The notes beneath the pieces are model-generated. The model did no database searches and was not told the DNA's origin. It worked only from the letters and a program-made list of their open reading frames with translations. A stretch of DNA of 64,000 bases, taken from positions 620,001 to 684,000 of the forward strand of contig NZ_JBCFZM010000001.1 of NCBI RefSeq assembly GCF_038594605.1, written 5' to 3'. The stretch comes from Alteriqipengyuania bathyomarina_B. Lineage in GTDB: Bacteria; Pseudomonadota; Alphaproteobacteria; Sphingomonadales; Sphingomonadaceae. The position numbers and the translations under genes are program-made. Below are positions 10,201 through 16,716 of the stretch, one piece after another (positions within the stretch are counted from its first letter, which is position 1; each line of letters opens with the position of its first letter).

Positions 10201-10296
10201 CAAAATGCGATCACCTTGCGTCTCGTCAGGCTGCGCGCGCTTGCGACGCTGCAGCCGTTCTGCATAGTCGAACGGGTTGGTCGGAACGGGGGTCAT
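4198..10296 (-). CDS. Giant 2032-residue phage polyvalent/ejection-type protein with zincin motif
   Basis: At 6.1 kb this gene takes over a third of the element. Residues about 220-375 carry Ala/Gly-rich hydrophobic segments (SLAQMVPALAASVAT; ATLVATGTLGGLSAIAS), as in membrane-penetrating internal virion proteins. Near residue 807 is FLHESGHLYLEEL, an HExxH zinc metallopeptidase motif set in the context IIRLFKSRNLSTF, which I associate with zincin domains of large phage polyvalent proteins. Residues about 880-1300 are long charged helices. The C-terminal 500 residues include FYSFQSAQFNRLANLYYD and a hydrophobic segment LVALVPVIGQLVSG, typical of the tail end of such proteins. Likely packaged and injected with DNA. 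The exact domain names need a profile search. Confidence 0.8.
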   Translation of the reverse strand: MTPVPTNPFDYAERLQRRKRAQPDETQGDRILRAVEDIEREDLSRTLRDAPAPDATARVDRLAERTGGALSEIIGREDEVERSLWRLEFLSEAQENEVLRRWFGNNPRVAAMAQDDGRAIGKIARTFDREDLSNGWSIRAAPDVEPTFGNIVSGLLQSLVGGFEQLKDGGALALGDWLPRPKYITASQEKASREGLLRRFRATQADIQASTPTFESATAGGVYSGAASLAQMVPALAASVATRSPYPAAMIAGAQTSAPAYGKYRARGGTAAEATVGAVGEGSVEAGLSLLPFGTVAAKFGRQSTGKFVAEFFGKELATEQLTTIAQDAIDTAIANPDKTWGEFWAERPAAAYETAIATLVATGTLGGLSAIASRSETREGVRARAEAEGYFLDRLADGAADSKLRKRNPGAFQSMLDRLSEDMVADKLYVPASAVRSYMQSEGFEETDWWRAQADALAEAEATGGDLVISLSEAMTHLSDRSTWNALRNDVRMSAGGQSRAETDAFGEEADRVDTELADLVEDRGNDPRSQLFAKAYEAISAGGYSGNAARVQAELVTERYATRAERRGEALTGKEFDPVTVERVLPERLKAAAKADATDLVINALRGGQPAATQTGPSLLEWIAARGGINDTGGDLAAIGLDQWHRGKAFRRKLVRDFDPQKSLGGISGDGDYGIDTTFRAAIEAGYFPELQAVETEAGPSTLDTQDFVDALSAELAGDARYAGEPVIDDMRLAAEELRELLEGDDFDPGAMTDAEIREAIERFEARDLGGRSYASGERGQIHFTEDGEAIIRLFKSRNLSTFLHESGHLYLEELREDAARADANDQLKADWQAVEQWFAANKVPLEGGTIPVEAHELWARGFERYLLEGQAPSSALRDVFETVRSWLVAIYRRARNLDAPISDDIRHVMDRLLATDDAIATKREEQVLDPAFGSLSEAGMTQAEFAEYMDLVAQSQSAANSELLGKALARLKAQESARYKAMEAEVRAEVAVDVDARPPMRALDLVRSAPLNQQWIVDRFGQDALGLMPAGVPKSYKKNGANPDAVAEQAGFGDGREMIETLMGLEKQRREMRENGDKRSVRAATIDAETLDRMDAQYGDPFATGEVETEALSSVHNDLQGEVLAAEVRALARRVGDRPTPYSMAREWARRKIREGEVKDHLSGAALQQYRRAAARNAASAFEALSAGNYRVAFRHKQAQLVNNALVREAREASVEVEKAVARLDKIARKKTMPSVDQDYLEQAHALLEQVDLRKRSGAQVERQETFESWAAKREEEGYSIAVPRSFASTLGRTNWTKLSAENLLGLDDAVKQVMHLGRLKQTLRDRQEERELDALVNEAVTTIQRLPPRKTKGFADPTKFDDIKSGALGIGASLLKMDTIFERLDGSRAGAFHRVVWQPLSEAQAAEQQLIEEIRGELDEHLKKVPKKVLATWGDKIQIDSLLEFRTLEPFAGPRSKLISMALNMGNEQNASKLAGGYGWRENEVMRVLDKELAPEEWQYVQRVWDTIEKLWPKIVEVEKRVNGVAPDKVRARRLNTSAGILRGGYFPVVYDLARDRATSQQQERNRDSLFENTYQRAATSRGFTKARTQVERPILLSLDVIQRHVAEVAHDITHREAVMQADRFLSDSRVLDAVDETMGQHISKLFRPWLQHVANQWAYDRAGVSELENAMRTLRRNTTFVGMGYRVYTVITQLAGYTNSVERIGLRWFMEGLGLSLRNPIEANRFAIERSNELKTRFSTMDRDMAENARRVAGRTDVGAMVSRYAYSGISAFDRLVSIPTWLGAYNKALAQGLGEEQAVYEADSAVLQSQGGGAAKDLSAIQRGRGPAGELGKALTLFYSFQSAQFNRLANLYYDASDAKREKAPEMIPEIAARTFVLVALVPVIGQLVSGKGPDEENEEGWAEWAAKQSLYGLAAPLPFFRDAVPVTTAAVAGDQAYPYRFTPIAGLGESMVRVGSDVRKLREGEDTTRATRNTLELIGYATGRVPGQGAASAQFIVDVASGEAEPETMSDWWEGATRGRIEEER

Positions 10297-10305
10297 AGAC
10301 GCGAG

Positions 10306-10644
10306 CTAAGCGCTGCGCTGCGGTGCTTGGCCCGCCATGAGGGGGTCGCCATCGGCGGCCGTGCGGACGTAGCCTTGCGGCGCCTGCCCGCTCATCGGGT
10401 CCTTCGTTGCCGCGCTCTCCGCTTCGGGGGTGAGTGCCGCTGACGCCGCGGCCTGTTCGCTCAGGCGGATTTCGTTTTCTGCGTAGATGGGATCGCTCAC
10501 CTGCTCACGCCAAGCAGCCCTCTCGGCCTGGTCAACCGGTTCGAACTGCCATGTAGGCTTCCCGTCATAGTCGAACCGCTCGTTCGGCAGGACGATGCGG
10601 AGATTCGGGAGTTGCGCACGAACGCGCGCACGGTGCAGGGTCAT
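10306..10644 (-). CDS. Unknown 112-residue protein upstream of the giant gene
   Basis: Unrecognised. The N-terminal 45 residues are basic and structured (LHRARVRAQLPNLRIVLP), followed by an Ala/Glu-rich, probably disordered tail with two GQAPQ repeats near the C-terminus. The ATG overlaps the stop of the coiled-coil gene by 4 bp (ATGA), and the giant gene starts 9 bp after its stop, so the three genes form one transcription unit. This position, between small-terminase-like and ejection-like genes, suggests a minor virion or assembly role, as inference only. Confidence 0.65.
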   Translation of the reverse strand: MTLHRARVRAQLPNLRIVLPNERFDYDGKPTWQFEPVDQAERAAWREQVSDPIYAENEIRLSEQAAASAALTPEAESAATKDPMSGQAPQGYVRTAADGDPLMAGQAPQRSA

Positions 10645-11267
10645 TGTGCAACCTCCTTCTCGGGTGCCCACTTCTCGATCTTGCGCTCGAGAAATTCGGC
10701 GCTGGACTGCGCGAATGCGACGGGATCCGGCGCGCCCATCAGGCTTGCATCGAAATGCGTCTTATCGACACCATGCGGGCGCAACAGCGTGGCGAGACGC
10801 CCGCCGACCGTACCTTGAAACCGCATCCGGTCCCGCAACTGGCGAAAGTCGATTTGTTTGCGAACCGATCGACCATGGGCCACCATCAATTCGACTGCGC
10901 TGCTCGTCTCGTTCTCGAGGTTCTCGACCGCGTCCTGGAGTTCGTCGCTGGCTTGACGCACCGCCTCTGCCGCCTGTTGCCGACGCTGAAGTGCGGCAGC
11001 CACATCCTCGCGTAGTTTTTCGTAGGCTGCGACCCGCGCTTTTTCGGCGCTCGCTCCCTCGACTTTCCGGGCCTCATCGAGGGCGAGTTCCAGGCGCTTG
11101 AGCTTGCCTCTCGCGCCATCCACCCGCTTTTGGGCGTCGTCGACCTGGCCCTTTTCCGCGGTGCCGGTCGCTTCTGCCAGCGAGGCTGCTCCAAGCGCTT
11201 CTTCGGCTTGCGCCAGCTCGTCACGCAATTGCCCGTGCCGGGTCTCGTAATCTGTCAGCGTGAGCAT
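10641..11267 (-). CDS. Coiled-coil protein, possible scaffold or virion-associated protein
   Basis: 208 residues, dominated by heptad-rich helices from about residue 5 to 130 (RHGQLRDELAQAEEALGAAS; KLKRLELALDEARKV), with a more compact C-terminal part containing RQLRDRMRFQGTVGGRLATL. The family is not recognised. It sits 2 bp downstream of the small-terminase-like gene and overlaps the next gene, in a place where phages often keep scaffold or head-tail genes. A scaffold function is a guess from shape and location. Confidence 0.65.
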   Translation of the reverse strand: MLTLTDYETRHGQLRDELAQAEEALGAASLAEATGTAEKGQVDDAQKRVDGARGKLKRLELALDEARKVEGASAEKARVAAYEKLREDVAAALQRRQQAAEAVRQASDELQDAVENLENETSSAVELMVAHGRSVRKQIDFRQLRDRMRFQGTVGGRLATLLRPHGVDKTHFDASLMGAPDPVAFAQSSAEFLERKIEKWAPEKEVAQ

Positions 11268-11269
11268 CC

Positions 11270-11797
11270 TTAATCTCCTTTCGAATCTTCGAGCGTGGCG
11301 CGCATCCGGCGCCCTTCCTCGCGAATGTCTTCCGGGTCATTCTCAGGTTCGCCCGCTTGTGCTTGCTCCACCCTGCGATTGCCTGCCGCGATTGCGTTCG
11401 CAATGGCATCGGTATCTTCGACTTCGACCGACATGCGGTTCCCCCATTCGTCACGGCGACGGTTCGTCAGCCAAAGGCGTTGAGCGTTGACGTCGGCCGG
11501 AATGTGCTTGGTGATCGTCGCGACAACTGGCTTACCGTCGAAGAAGCCGACCTTTTCTTCTTCGATGTCGTAGCCGAGCGCCCGATTGTAGAGCGCGCTG
11601 ACAACACGATCGTCGGCAGGCTCTTTTCCGACCCGCAGTGCCTCTGCGAACTCCGGATGCTTGACGGTCCACCGACCAATGGTCCGGGCACTCACACCCA
11701 GTTCGCGGGCGATCTCCGGGTTCGTCGCACCATTTGCCGCCAGTTCGCGGGCAATAGCGCAATGCGCGGAATCGTATTCGGTTGGTCTGCCTGTCAT
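11270..11797 (-). CDS. Small-terminase-like helix-turn-helix protein
   Basis: 175 residues. It opens with TGRPTEYDSAHCAIAREL and an HTH (NPEIARELGVSARTIGRWTV), followed by HPEFAEALRVGKEPADDRVV, SALYNRALGYDIEEEK and the C-terminal KHIPADVNAQRLWLTNRRRD. This succession is what I know from phage small terminase subunits, which bind pac/cos DNA and hand it to the large terminase. No large terminase is encoded in the element. ATG at 11797 is used; the alternative start at 11821 is a TTG. It heads the minus-strand unit that ends with the giant gene. Confidence 0.8.
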   Translation of the reverse strand: MTGRPTEYDSAHCAIARELAANGATNPEIARELGVSARTIGRWTVKHPEFAEALRVGKEPADDRVVSALYNRALGYDIEEEKVGFFDGKPVVATITKHIPADVNAQRLWLTNRRRDEWGNRMSVEVEDTDAIANAIAAGNRRVEQAQAGEPENDPEDIREEGRRMRATLEDSKGD

Positions 11798-11914
11798 TTC
11801 GTCCGCGTTATGGACGGACAAAAGGAACGTTTGAATCGCGGGCGCGGATCGCCTTTGCCTTGCCTCGGCCTCGCGAAAAGTGTTTCTTTAAACTCGTCAG
11901 AAGGAGGACCGCAG

Positions 11915-12145
11915 ATGGGGGATTTTTCGCAAGAAAAGCGAGCGCGCTTTGTGCTCTTTCTCGGGCTGGGAATGCTCGCTGCCTTTATGTTCTTTCACGA
12001 GATGATCTCGGACACCCTGGGCTATGAAGGTGAATGGCTAATCGAAGGCGGCGGTCTCCACACACTTGCCGGCGCTCTGATCCTGCTCGGTGCTTGGAAG
12101 TGGCTCAATGTCCATGAGGACCGTCGGAATGGAGATGACCGCTAG
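11915..12145 (+). CDS. Small two-helix membrane protein
   Basis: 76 residues with two transmembrane segments (FVLFLGLGMLAAFMFFHEM and LHTLAGALILLGAWKWL) joined by a short acidic loop, and a charged C-terminus (EDRRNGDDR). A near-perfect Shine-Dalgarno AAGGAGG lies seven bases before the ATG, so it is likely well translated. It is divergent from the small-terminase-like gene and heads a plus-strand pair. Function unknown; a holin-like or immunity role cannot be told from sequence. Confidence 0.75.
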   Translation: MGDFSQEKRARFVLFLGLGMLAAFMFFHEMISDTLGYEGEWLIEGGGLHTLAGALILLGAWKWLNVHEDRRNGDDR

Positions 12146-12147
12146 GA

Positions 12148-12363
12148 ATGCCCCGACGCAGGTCCCCGCCACCGCTCTCGACGGAGATCTTTGACGATTG
12201 GACGGCTCACGATGGCGGCCCTTGTCCCGTCGATCCCGACAGCACCCCGGCTGTGATGTTCCGCTCTGGCGTTCGAACACAGCCAACGCGGCCGGCAAGC
12301 AGCTGGGAGCGGTTCTGGACCCACGAGGGGACCGGCATGGATATTGTGGCTTACCGGCTCTGA
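12148..12363 (+). CDS. Small phage-type protein with W-x-x-HDGG-PCPVDP motif
   Basis: 71 residues: DDWTAHDGGPCPVDPDS, then VMFRSGVRT, ending in W-THEGTGMDIVAYRL. I recall this arrangement (HDGG-PCPVDP, an RSG turn, a terminal DI-AYR) from small uncharacterised proteins of phages and prophages. It starts 2 bp after the stop of the preceding gene and is probably translated together with it. Biochemical role unknown. Confidence 0.65.
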   Translation: MPRRRSPPPLSTEIFDDWTAHDGGPCPVDPDSTPAVMFRSGVRTQPTRPASSWERFWTHEGTGMDIVAYRL

Positions 12364-12374
12364 AGGCTAGCGCC

Positions 12375-12489
12375 AGATGCCGCTAGTTGCTGCTTGCGCG
12401 CGCGATGCGAATACGAATTTGCCTGCGAGAGAATAGTAGGAGGATTTTCTATATCTCACGCACGCAAGCAGCATCTGTCAGCAACTAGC
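12375..12489. repeat. Long imperfect inverted repeat around an AT-rich core
   Basis: GCTAGTTGCTG (12382-12392) pairs with CAGCAACTAGC (12479-12489), and GCTGCTTGCG (12389-12398) pairs with CGCAAGCAGC (12463-12472). AGATGC (12375) also pairs with GCATCT (12471). The arms are the same unit, with ten extra bases inserted in the right copy. The centre (12408-12460) is AT-richer than its surroundings. It lies in the main non-coding gap of the element and could be a replication origin, a regulator site or a packaging site. Confidence 0.6.
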
Positions 12490-12517
12490 AAGGCCGTTTA
12501 GCAAGAGAGGCTTCCGA

Positions 12518-12604
12518 ATGAACGACCGACGGTTTCCGGAAAGCTTGCGGACACTGCGTGATGGACTCAGAGCCGCATATCGGGAACAAGATCGGCCGGG
12601 GTAA
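12518..12604 (+). CDS. Possible 28-residue leader or micro-ORF
   Basis: ATG at 12518 is preceded by GAGAGG and opens a 28-codon frame (NDRRFPESLRTLRDGLRA...) ending 24 bp before the next gene. Length is too short for coding statistics and no family is recognised. It may be a leader peptide for the 281-residue gene, or chance. Confidence 0.25.
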   Translation: MNDRRFPESLRTLRDGLRAAYREQDRPG

Positions 12605-12628
12605 GTTCACGGCGGTGTTTCTCGTTCA

Positions 12629-13474
12629 ATGTCTGATAGCACTCGGAGCAGACTTGGTCAGATTGGACTAGCTTTTGCCGCGGGATCCGCCGTCTTGTCT
12701 GGGGGAGGACTCTGGCATTGGGCCAGTTCCCAAGAAGCTGAGTATCGGAACACCGCCGAACGAGACGCACGATACGAGGAAAGCGCCGCACGTGAAAACG
12801 TGCAGATCGAATGTGCGATCGCTGATATCTCTCGCGCGGATTGCGACGACCGCATCGAGCAAGCAGCCAGGGACGCTCAGGAAAACACTCGCGATCTTGA
12901 AGCCCAGCAGACCATGGCGGTCTGGACCAAAGCCATGGGGCTCGCTGCGGTCATCGGAATGTCGGTCGGTATACTCAGTCTTGGTCTGATCTTCTTCACC
13001 TTCCGTGAAACTCGTAAGGGCGCCCAAACCGCGCGCGACAACCTGAACGCCTTCTACGAAAGCGAAAGAGCTATTGTTCACGCTATCGCTGGACGCGTTG
13101 GCACAAGCAACAAGCGGGGCGGAGAGTATGTTGCTTTCGAGTTCAAGAACAAGGGCAGGTCGCCGGCTAGGATCGTGAGGATGGGCGGCAATCTCCCTTC
13201 CAATGACACCGCGACTGAAAATGCCGAAACCAGATGGACGGTTATTCCGGTTGCGGGTTCTGTTTCCGTCATCGCTTTTCCCGTTCCACCGAAAAACGCG
13301 ATTCTGGAAACGGAATGCTGGGTAGAATACCGCTCTGTCGGGCCGAAAATCTATACCAGCTATTTCGAGGTCACTGTGAAATGGCGAGAAGAAAGAAGCA
13401 CCTCGCTCGTTTTCATAACGCCAGCTTGGGAGGTGACCGTTACCAATACTGATGGGCACCCAAAAGACACGTAA
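12629..13474 (+). CDS. Unknown membrane protein with coiled coil and beta-rich C-terminal domain (cargo)
   Basis: 281 residues. The first transmembrane segment (residues about 10-32, IGLAFAAGSAVLSGGGLWHW) is followed by a charged helical region with two cysteines (IECAIADISRADCDD). A second transmembrane segment (AVIGMSVGILSLGLIFFTF) lies near residue 115. The C-terminal 150 residues are beta-rich (YVAFEFKNKGRSPARIVRMG), like sandwich domains in many uncharacterised membrane proteins. The plus strand, isolation from the structural and replication units and the lack of a phage-like function suggest accessory cargo, perhaps defence or exclusion. No catalytic motif is visible. Confidence 0.7.
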   Translation: MSDSTRSRLGQIGLAFAAGSAVLSGGGLWHWASSQEAEYRNTAERDARYEESAARENVQIECAIADISRADCDDRIEQAARDAQENTRDLEAQQTMAVWTKAMGLAAVIGMSVGILSLGLIFFTFRETRKGAQTARDNLNAFYESERAIVHAIAGRVGTSNKRGGEYVAFEFKNKGRSPARIVRMGGNLPSNDTATENAETRWTVIPVAGSVSVIAFPVPPKNAILETECWVEYRSVGPKIYTSYFEVTVKWREERSTSLVFITPAWEVTVTNTDGHPKDT

Positions 13475-13595
13475 AACCCCGTAAACGATGGCAGCTGCAA
13501 TAGCCCAAGCAGATCATTGCCTACGCGTTGGTGCGCATGGGACATAATGCCGGGAAAGTCTGCTCCAGGTCAGTCGGCGAAGGTCTGAGAGCAAC

Positions 13596-15887
13596 TTACT
13601 GGCATAGCGCATTCCTTATGAGCTTACGGGCGATGGCACGGCGTTCGAGCTCCTCCTTGCCCCGATCGGCGAAGCGTTTGTGCACGAGCGGATTGATCAG
13701 GAAGCGAGGCTTGTTGCTCTTAGGGGCCGGTTCAGCCCATTCGCCCCAGCCAAACGCCTCTAGTTTCTCGCACAGCACCCTCACTTCATCGGCGGTGACG
13801 TGACGGAAAGACTGCGACGAACTCTGCACATCGCGCGCTTTCACCTCACGGACTTCGGAGCCAACGATCCATGTCGCGAGGTGGACCAGATGTTCATGCC
13901 CGGCCGACATTCCGAGCACCCCCGCATAGAACGCAATCGCGCTCGGGCGGAGGAACTGCTCCATGAAAGCGGCTACGCGCTCGGCAGTGTTGCCGGAAAT
14001 CTCGGCCGGCGGTTGGATCTGATCTGAGTGGTCGACGCAGTGCCAGAGAACGCAGAGACGGGCAAAGAGACCGTCATACTTGCCGAAATGGGCGGCAAGC
14101 TTCGGGGAGACGGCTTCTAGAGCCGTGATAAGATCGAGATGCTCCTGCTCGAGCTTCTCGCGAACTCGGCGAGCATTGTCGTCGAGGCGAAGGGGGGAAG
14201 CCGGATCGTCAAATTTGATGGTTCCGCTCCGTTCGGGTGGTCGCATTACTTCCAGCCGCTCGATGAGCCTCTCGTAGTCGCTGAGAGTGCCGTCGGCTGG
14301 CACGTCCCGACCTACTTTCCCGGCTCGCAGGATGACAGGCAGAAGCCGCTGCACCAGTCCGTCGTCGTGGGTATCATTCGCGATCGAGCGGATGGGCTCG
14401 GGCTGGATCCCGCCTAGAAGGCTAATCGAGCAATTCGGAATATAGGATGCTCCACGCGCGATGCGGTTCAGGCTGTAGCTGCCGCCGTTGAAAGCTTGCA
14501 GCCAGAAACCGCGGTCGGCCTGTGAGCCCTTTCCGGGCGCATACTTGTCCATCGCGCCAAACCAGCCGGACAGCTCGTCCTGCGCCGAAAGCACGCCACG
14601 TGGGGAGTCCCGCAGCACTTCCTGCGCCGCCTCGATCGTCGCATCAGAGATAACGCGACGTTCCTGGCGTGGTCGCTCAGCCTCCTTTCGCTCTTTGCTA
14701 CTCAGGGCGTCATATTCCTGCCGCTTCCCGGCGTAGACTCTCATCAGATTTGCATCGATCCGCTTCAGAGGACGAAGCGCAGCACTCATGATGGGCGTCT
14801 TCTTCATCGACGGCGAACCGACAAGCCCTACCCACAGTCGCGCGCTTTCTCGCCAAGAGGGATCATGGCGCTTCACCTGCAGCTTGATGTCGTCGGTAAT
14901 CGTCGCCGCACACACGCAAAGGGTAGCCATCGCCAGTCCAGCGGGATCAACTCCCATGATTTCAGCATGCCCCCGCGCAAAGCGTTCCACAGCTTGCGGA
15001 AGCAGCCCCTCAGGCAATTCGGGTGCTGAGTAGTGTTGCCAGAGGTTGACGGGTTCAGGGTGCAGCACAGGCTTGACCGAAGCCTGTTTCATTAACTCGC
15101 GAAGATCGTCCGGGCCGCCAGCCCAATCGAGTATGTCGCCACCTTTCGGCAGACCTGGTAGCCGGATGAGGAACGGCGAGCCCTCTGCCTTTTCGATCGC
15201 CTCGACCGCACACTGTGCTTGCCTCTCGCCAGATGTGTCATTGTCAGGCAGAACGAAGACGGTCCGTCCCTTCACGTACCCGGAGAAATCGAAGCTCTTC
15301 CAATCCTTGTGGCTCGTGGCGAGGAAACTCCACTCGGCGAGCCGGTCGGCCTTCGCCTCGCCTTCGGCCATGACGATCGGCAGGTCTCGCGGCGCAGTGA
15401 GCAGGTCGGGCAGGCGATAGGGGACACGTTCTTCGCCAGCGCCGCGCACCCATCCGCCCTTGCCGTCCGGGCGATCATATTGAAACGACTTCGACCGGCC
15501 GTCCGGTCCTGGTTCGATGCGATGTTTCCGATACAACAGGGCACCGTCGGCTGCATGAAACTCGAAAGTCGCGACGATCTTTTGCCCCGGGCAAAGCCCA
15601 ACGGCGTGCTCGCGAGGGGTAGGCGTATTTTGCCGGGGCGGCGACCATGGAACCCTGTCGCTGAGCGACTGCAACGGGGGTAGGAAGCCGTCTACTCGCA
15701 GCCTGTCCTTCTCCACGCGCCAGTCTCCGCCGTTGAAGCAATGGACAAGGCACCCATCAGGCTCATCATCCGCTGCCTTAACAGCGACGCCTCGATCGCG
15801 GGCACTATGCCCGATCGCGGGGATAAGCGCCTGCCCACCGGAAACCTCGCCGCCATAGTGCTGAGCGATAGCTTGGATATCGATCAT
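13596..15887 (-). CDS. Replication protein: TOPRIM-like primase module fused to DUF3987 helicase/ATPase
   Basis: 763 residues. The N-terminal third has primase-like signatures: a DNA/zinc-domain-like start, IVMAEGEAKADRLAEW near residue 173 and VLPDNDTSGE near 213, matching TOPRIM motifs (E, then DxD). The middle holds DUF3987-type sequence with a P-loop GSPSMKKTP at about residue 357 and LSAQDELSGWFGAMDKY as a Walker-B-like stretch. Such proteins prime and unwind DNA of phages, plasmids and satellites. The start overlaps the stop of the small upstream gene by 4 bp. It is the replication hub of the element. Confidence 0.85.
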   Translation of the reverse strand: MIDIQAIAQHYGGEVSGGQALIPAIGHSARDRGVAVKAADDEPDGCLVHCFNGGDWRVEKDRLRVDGFLPPLQSLSDRVPWSPPRQNTPTPREHAVGLCPGQKIVATFEFHAADGALLYRKHRIEPGPDGRSKSFQYDRPDGKGGWVRGAGEERVPYRLPDLLTAPRDLPIVMAEGEAKADRLAEWSFLATSHKDWKSFDFSGYVKGRTVFVLPDNDTSGERQAQCAVEAIEKAEGSPFLIRLPGLPKGGDILDWAGGPDDLRELMKQASVKPVLHPEPVNLWQHYSAPELPEGLLPQAVERFARGHAEIMGVDPAGLAMATLCVCAATITDDIKLQVKRHDPSWRESARLWVGLVGSPSMKKTPIMSAALRPLKRIDANLMRVYAGKRQEYDALSSKERKEAERPRQERRVISDATIEAAQEVLRDSPRGVLSAQDELSGWFGAMDKYAPGKGSQADRGFWLQAFNGGSYSLNRIARGASYIPNCSISLLGGIQPEPIRSIANDTHDDGLVQRLLPVILRAGKVGRDVPADGTLSDYERLIERLEVMRPPERSGTIKFDDPASPLRLDDNARRVREKLEQEHLDLITALEAVSPKLAAHFGKYDGLFARLCVLWHCVDHSDQIQPPAEISGNTAERVAAFMEQFLRPSAIAFYAGVLGMSAGHEHLVHLATWIVGSEVREVKARDVQSSSQSFRHVTADEVRVLCEKLEAFGWGEWAEPAPKSNKPRFLINPLVHKRFADRGKEELERRAIARKLIRNALCQ

Positions 15888-16090
15888 AGCTCGACCACCA
15901 GTGTCGTGAGGTCGAGCGAGCCCAGGAATTCGTTTCGGGCGGAGCGATATCGCGGAAGCAGCGAACGACAGAGCTTACCGGTCGGCATGCGCGGCGACCA
16001 GCGGCAATCGAGCGAGCCTTCATTGAGGATGAATTCGACCGACCAGCGCCCTTTCAGCCGGTAGGTTTTTCGGTAGCCGTATGCGCTCAC
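15884..16090 (-). CDS. Small unknown protein, element early operon
   Basis: 68 residues, basic and beta-rich at the start (YGYRKTYRLKGRWSVEFIL), with no recognised domain. It overlaps both the upstream 77-residue gene and the downstream replication gene by 4 bp (ATGA), so it belongs to the replication operon and is translated by coupling. Confidence 0.65.
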   Translation of the reverse strand: MSAYGYRKTYRLKGRWSVEFILNEGSLDCRWSPRMPTGKLCRSLLPRYRSARNEFLGSLDLTTLVVEL

Positions 16091-16320
16091 GCTGCCACCT
16101 CGCTATCGAGATGATCGACCACGACGATTGGCAGGCCATTTCGTGCCGGCCATTGCTTCAAGAGATCGAGCAAGCCGCGCAGCGGTAGCACTGGCTTGAA
16201 TTCGATCGAGGCAGTCCACTGGTCGCCAGCATATGTCGCCACCCAGTGGGTTCGGTCACGATTAAAAGGTTCGACCCGGATTGCTCGCAAGGGCGGGTTG
16301 GGGAATCGGGTGAGCGTCAT
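16087..16320 (-). CDS. Small unknown protein, element early operon
   Basis: 77 residues (NPPLRAIRVEPFNRDRTHWV; WTASIEFKPVLPLRGLLDLL). No family recognised; no signal or membrane segment. The stop overlaps the next start by 4 bp. It is the first gene after a 141-bp gap in the minus-strand unit, so a promoter may lie upstream of it. Confidence 0.6.
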   Translation of the reverse strand: MTLTRFPNPPLRAIRVEPFNRDRTHWVATYAGDQWTASIEFKPVLPLRGLLDLLKQWPARNGLPIVVVDHLDSEVAA

Positions 16321-16429
16321 CGCCGCCCTCCATGCGCCATCAGCACGCCACGGCTTCCTGCCGTCAGGCTTGCCCAGGGTGAGCCATTGGTGTATTTCCT
16401 GCGGCGTTCGATCGTCGTGGAGAGAACAG

Positions 16430-16455
16430 AGCCGCCCCTGCCAGGGCGGCTTTTT
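16430..16455 (+). terminator. Hairpin with T-run pointing plus, within a minus-strand operon
   Basis: AGCCGCCC (16430-16437) pairs with GGGCGGCT (16444-16451) around a six-base loop and is followed by five T on the plus strand. On the minus strand, where the genes lie, the stem is preceded by A and lacks a following T-run. It would thus stop plus-strand (antisense) transcripts, or serve as an RNA hairpin between the 84- and 77-residue genes. Confidence 0.55.
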
Positions 16456-16461
16456 CGTGGG

Positions 16462-16716
16462 TCAGGTGGCCTTCGCATTGGACACCTCCCACAGCTTGAG
16501 CGAGAGGGTCGGCAGCTCAGCGCCGTCGCCAACATTCTCGGCGACGATCTCGTTCAGCGCCATGCTGCGTTCGAAGTGCTCGAGGGCGACTGCGTTCGCA
16601 TCGACAGCGTTGTGCCAGAAGCCGATCGAACGGCGCCCGAAACATCCGCCATCAATCATCACGCGAAAGCCGATCGTGCCGACGGGCTCGACCCATGTTT
16701 GGCGAAGCTCGCTCAT
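16462..16716 (-). CDS. Small unknown protein downstream of the AlpA-like gene
   Basis: 84 residues (RQTWVEPVGTIGFRVMIDGG; FWHNAVDANAVALEHFERSM). No recognised domain. The ATG overlaps the stop of the AlpA-like gene by 4 bp, and the gene ends just before the 141-bp gap with the hairpin. Its place next to the excisionase-like gene suggests an early regulatory role, unproven. Confidence 0.65.
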   Translation of the reverse strand: MSELRQTWVEPVGTIGFRVMIDGGCFGRRSIGFWHNAVDANAVALEHFERSMALNEIVAENVGDGAELPTLSLKLWEVSNAKAT

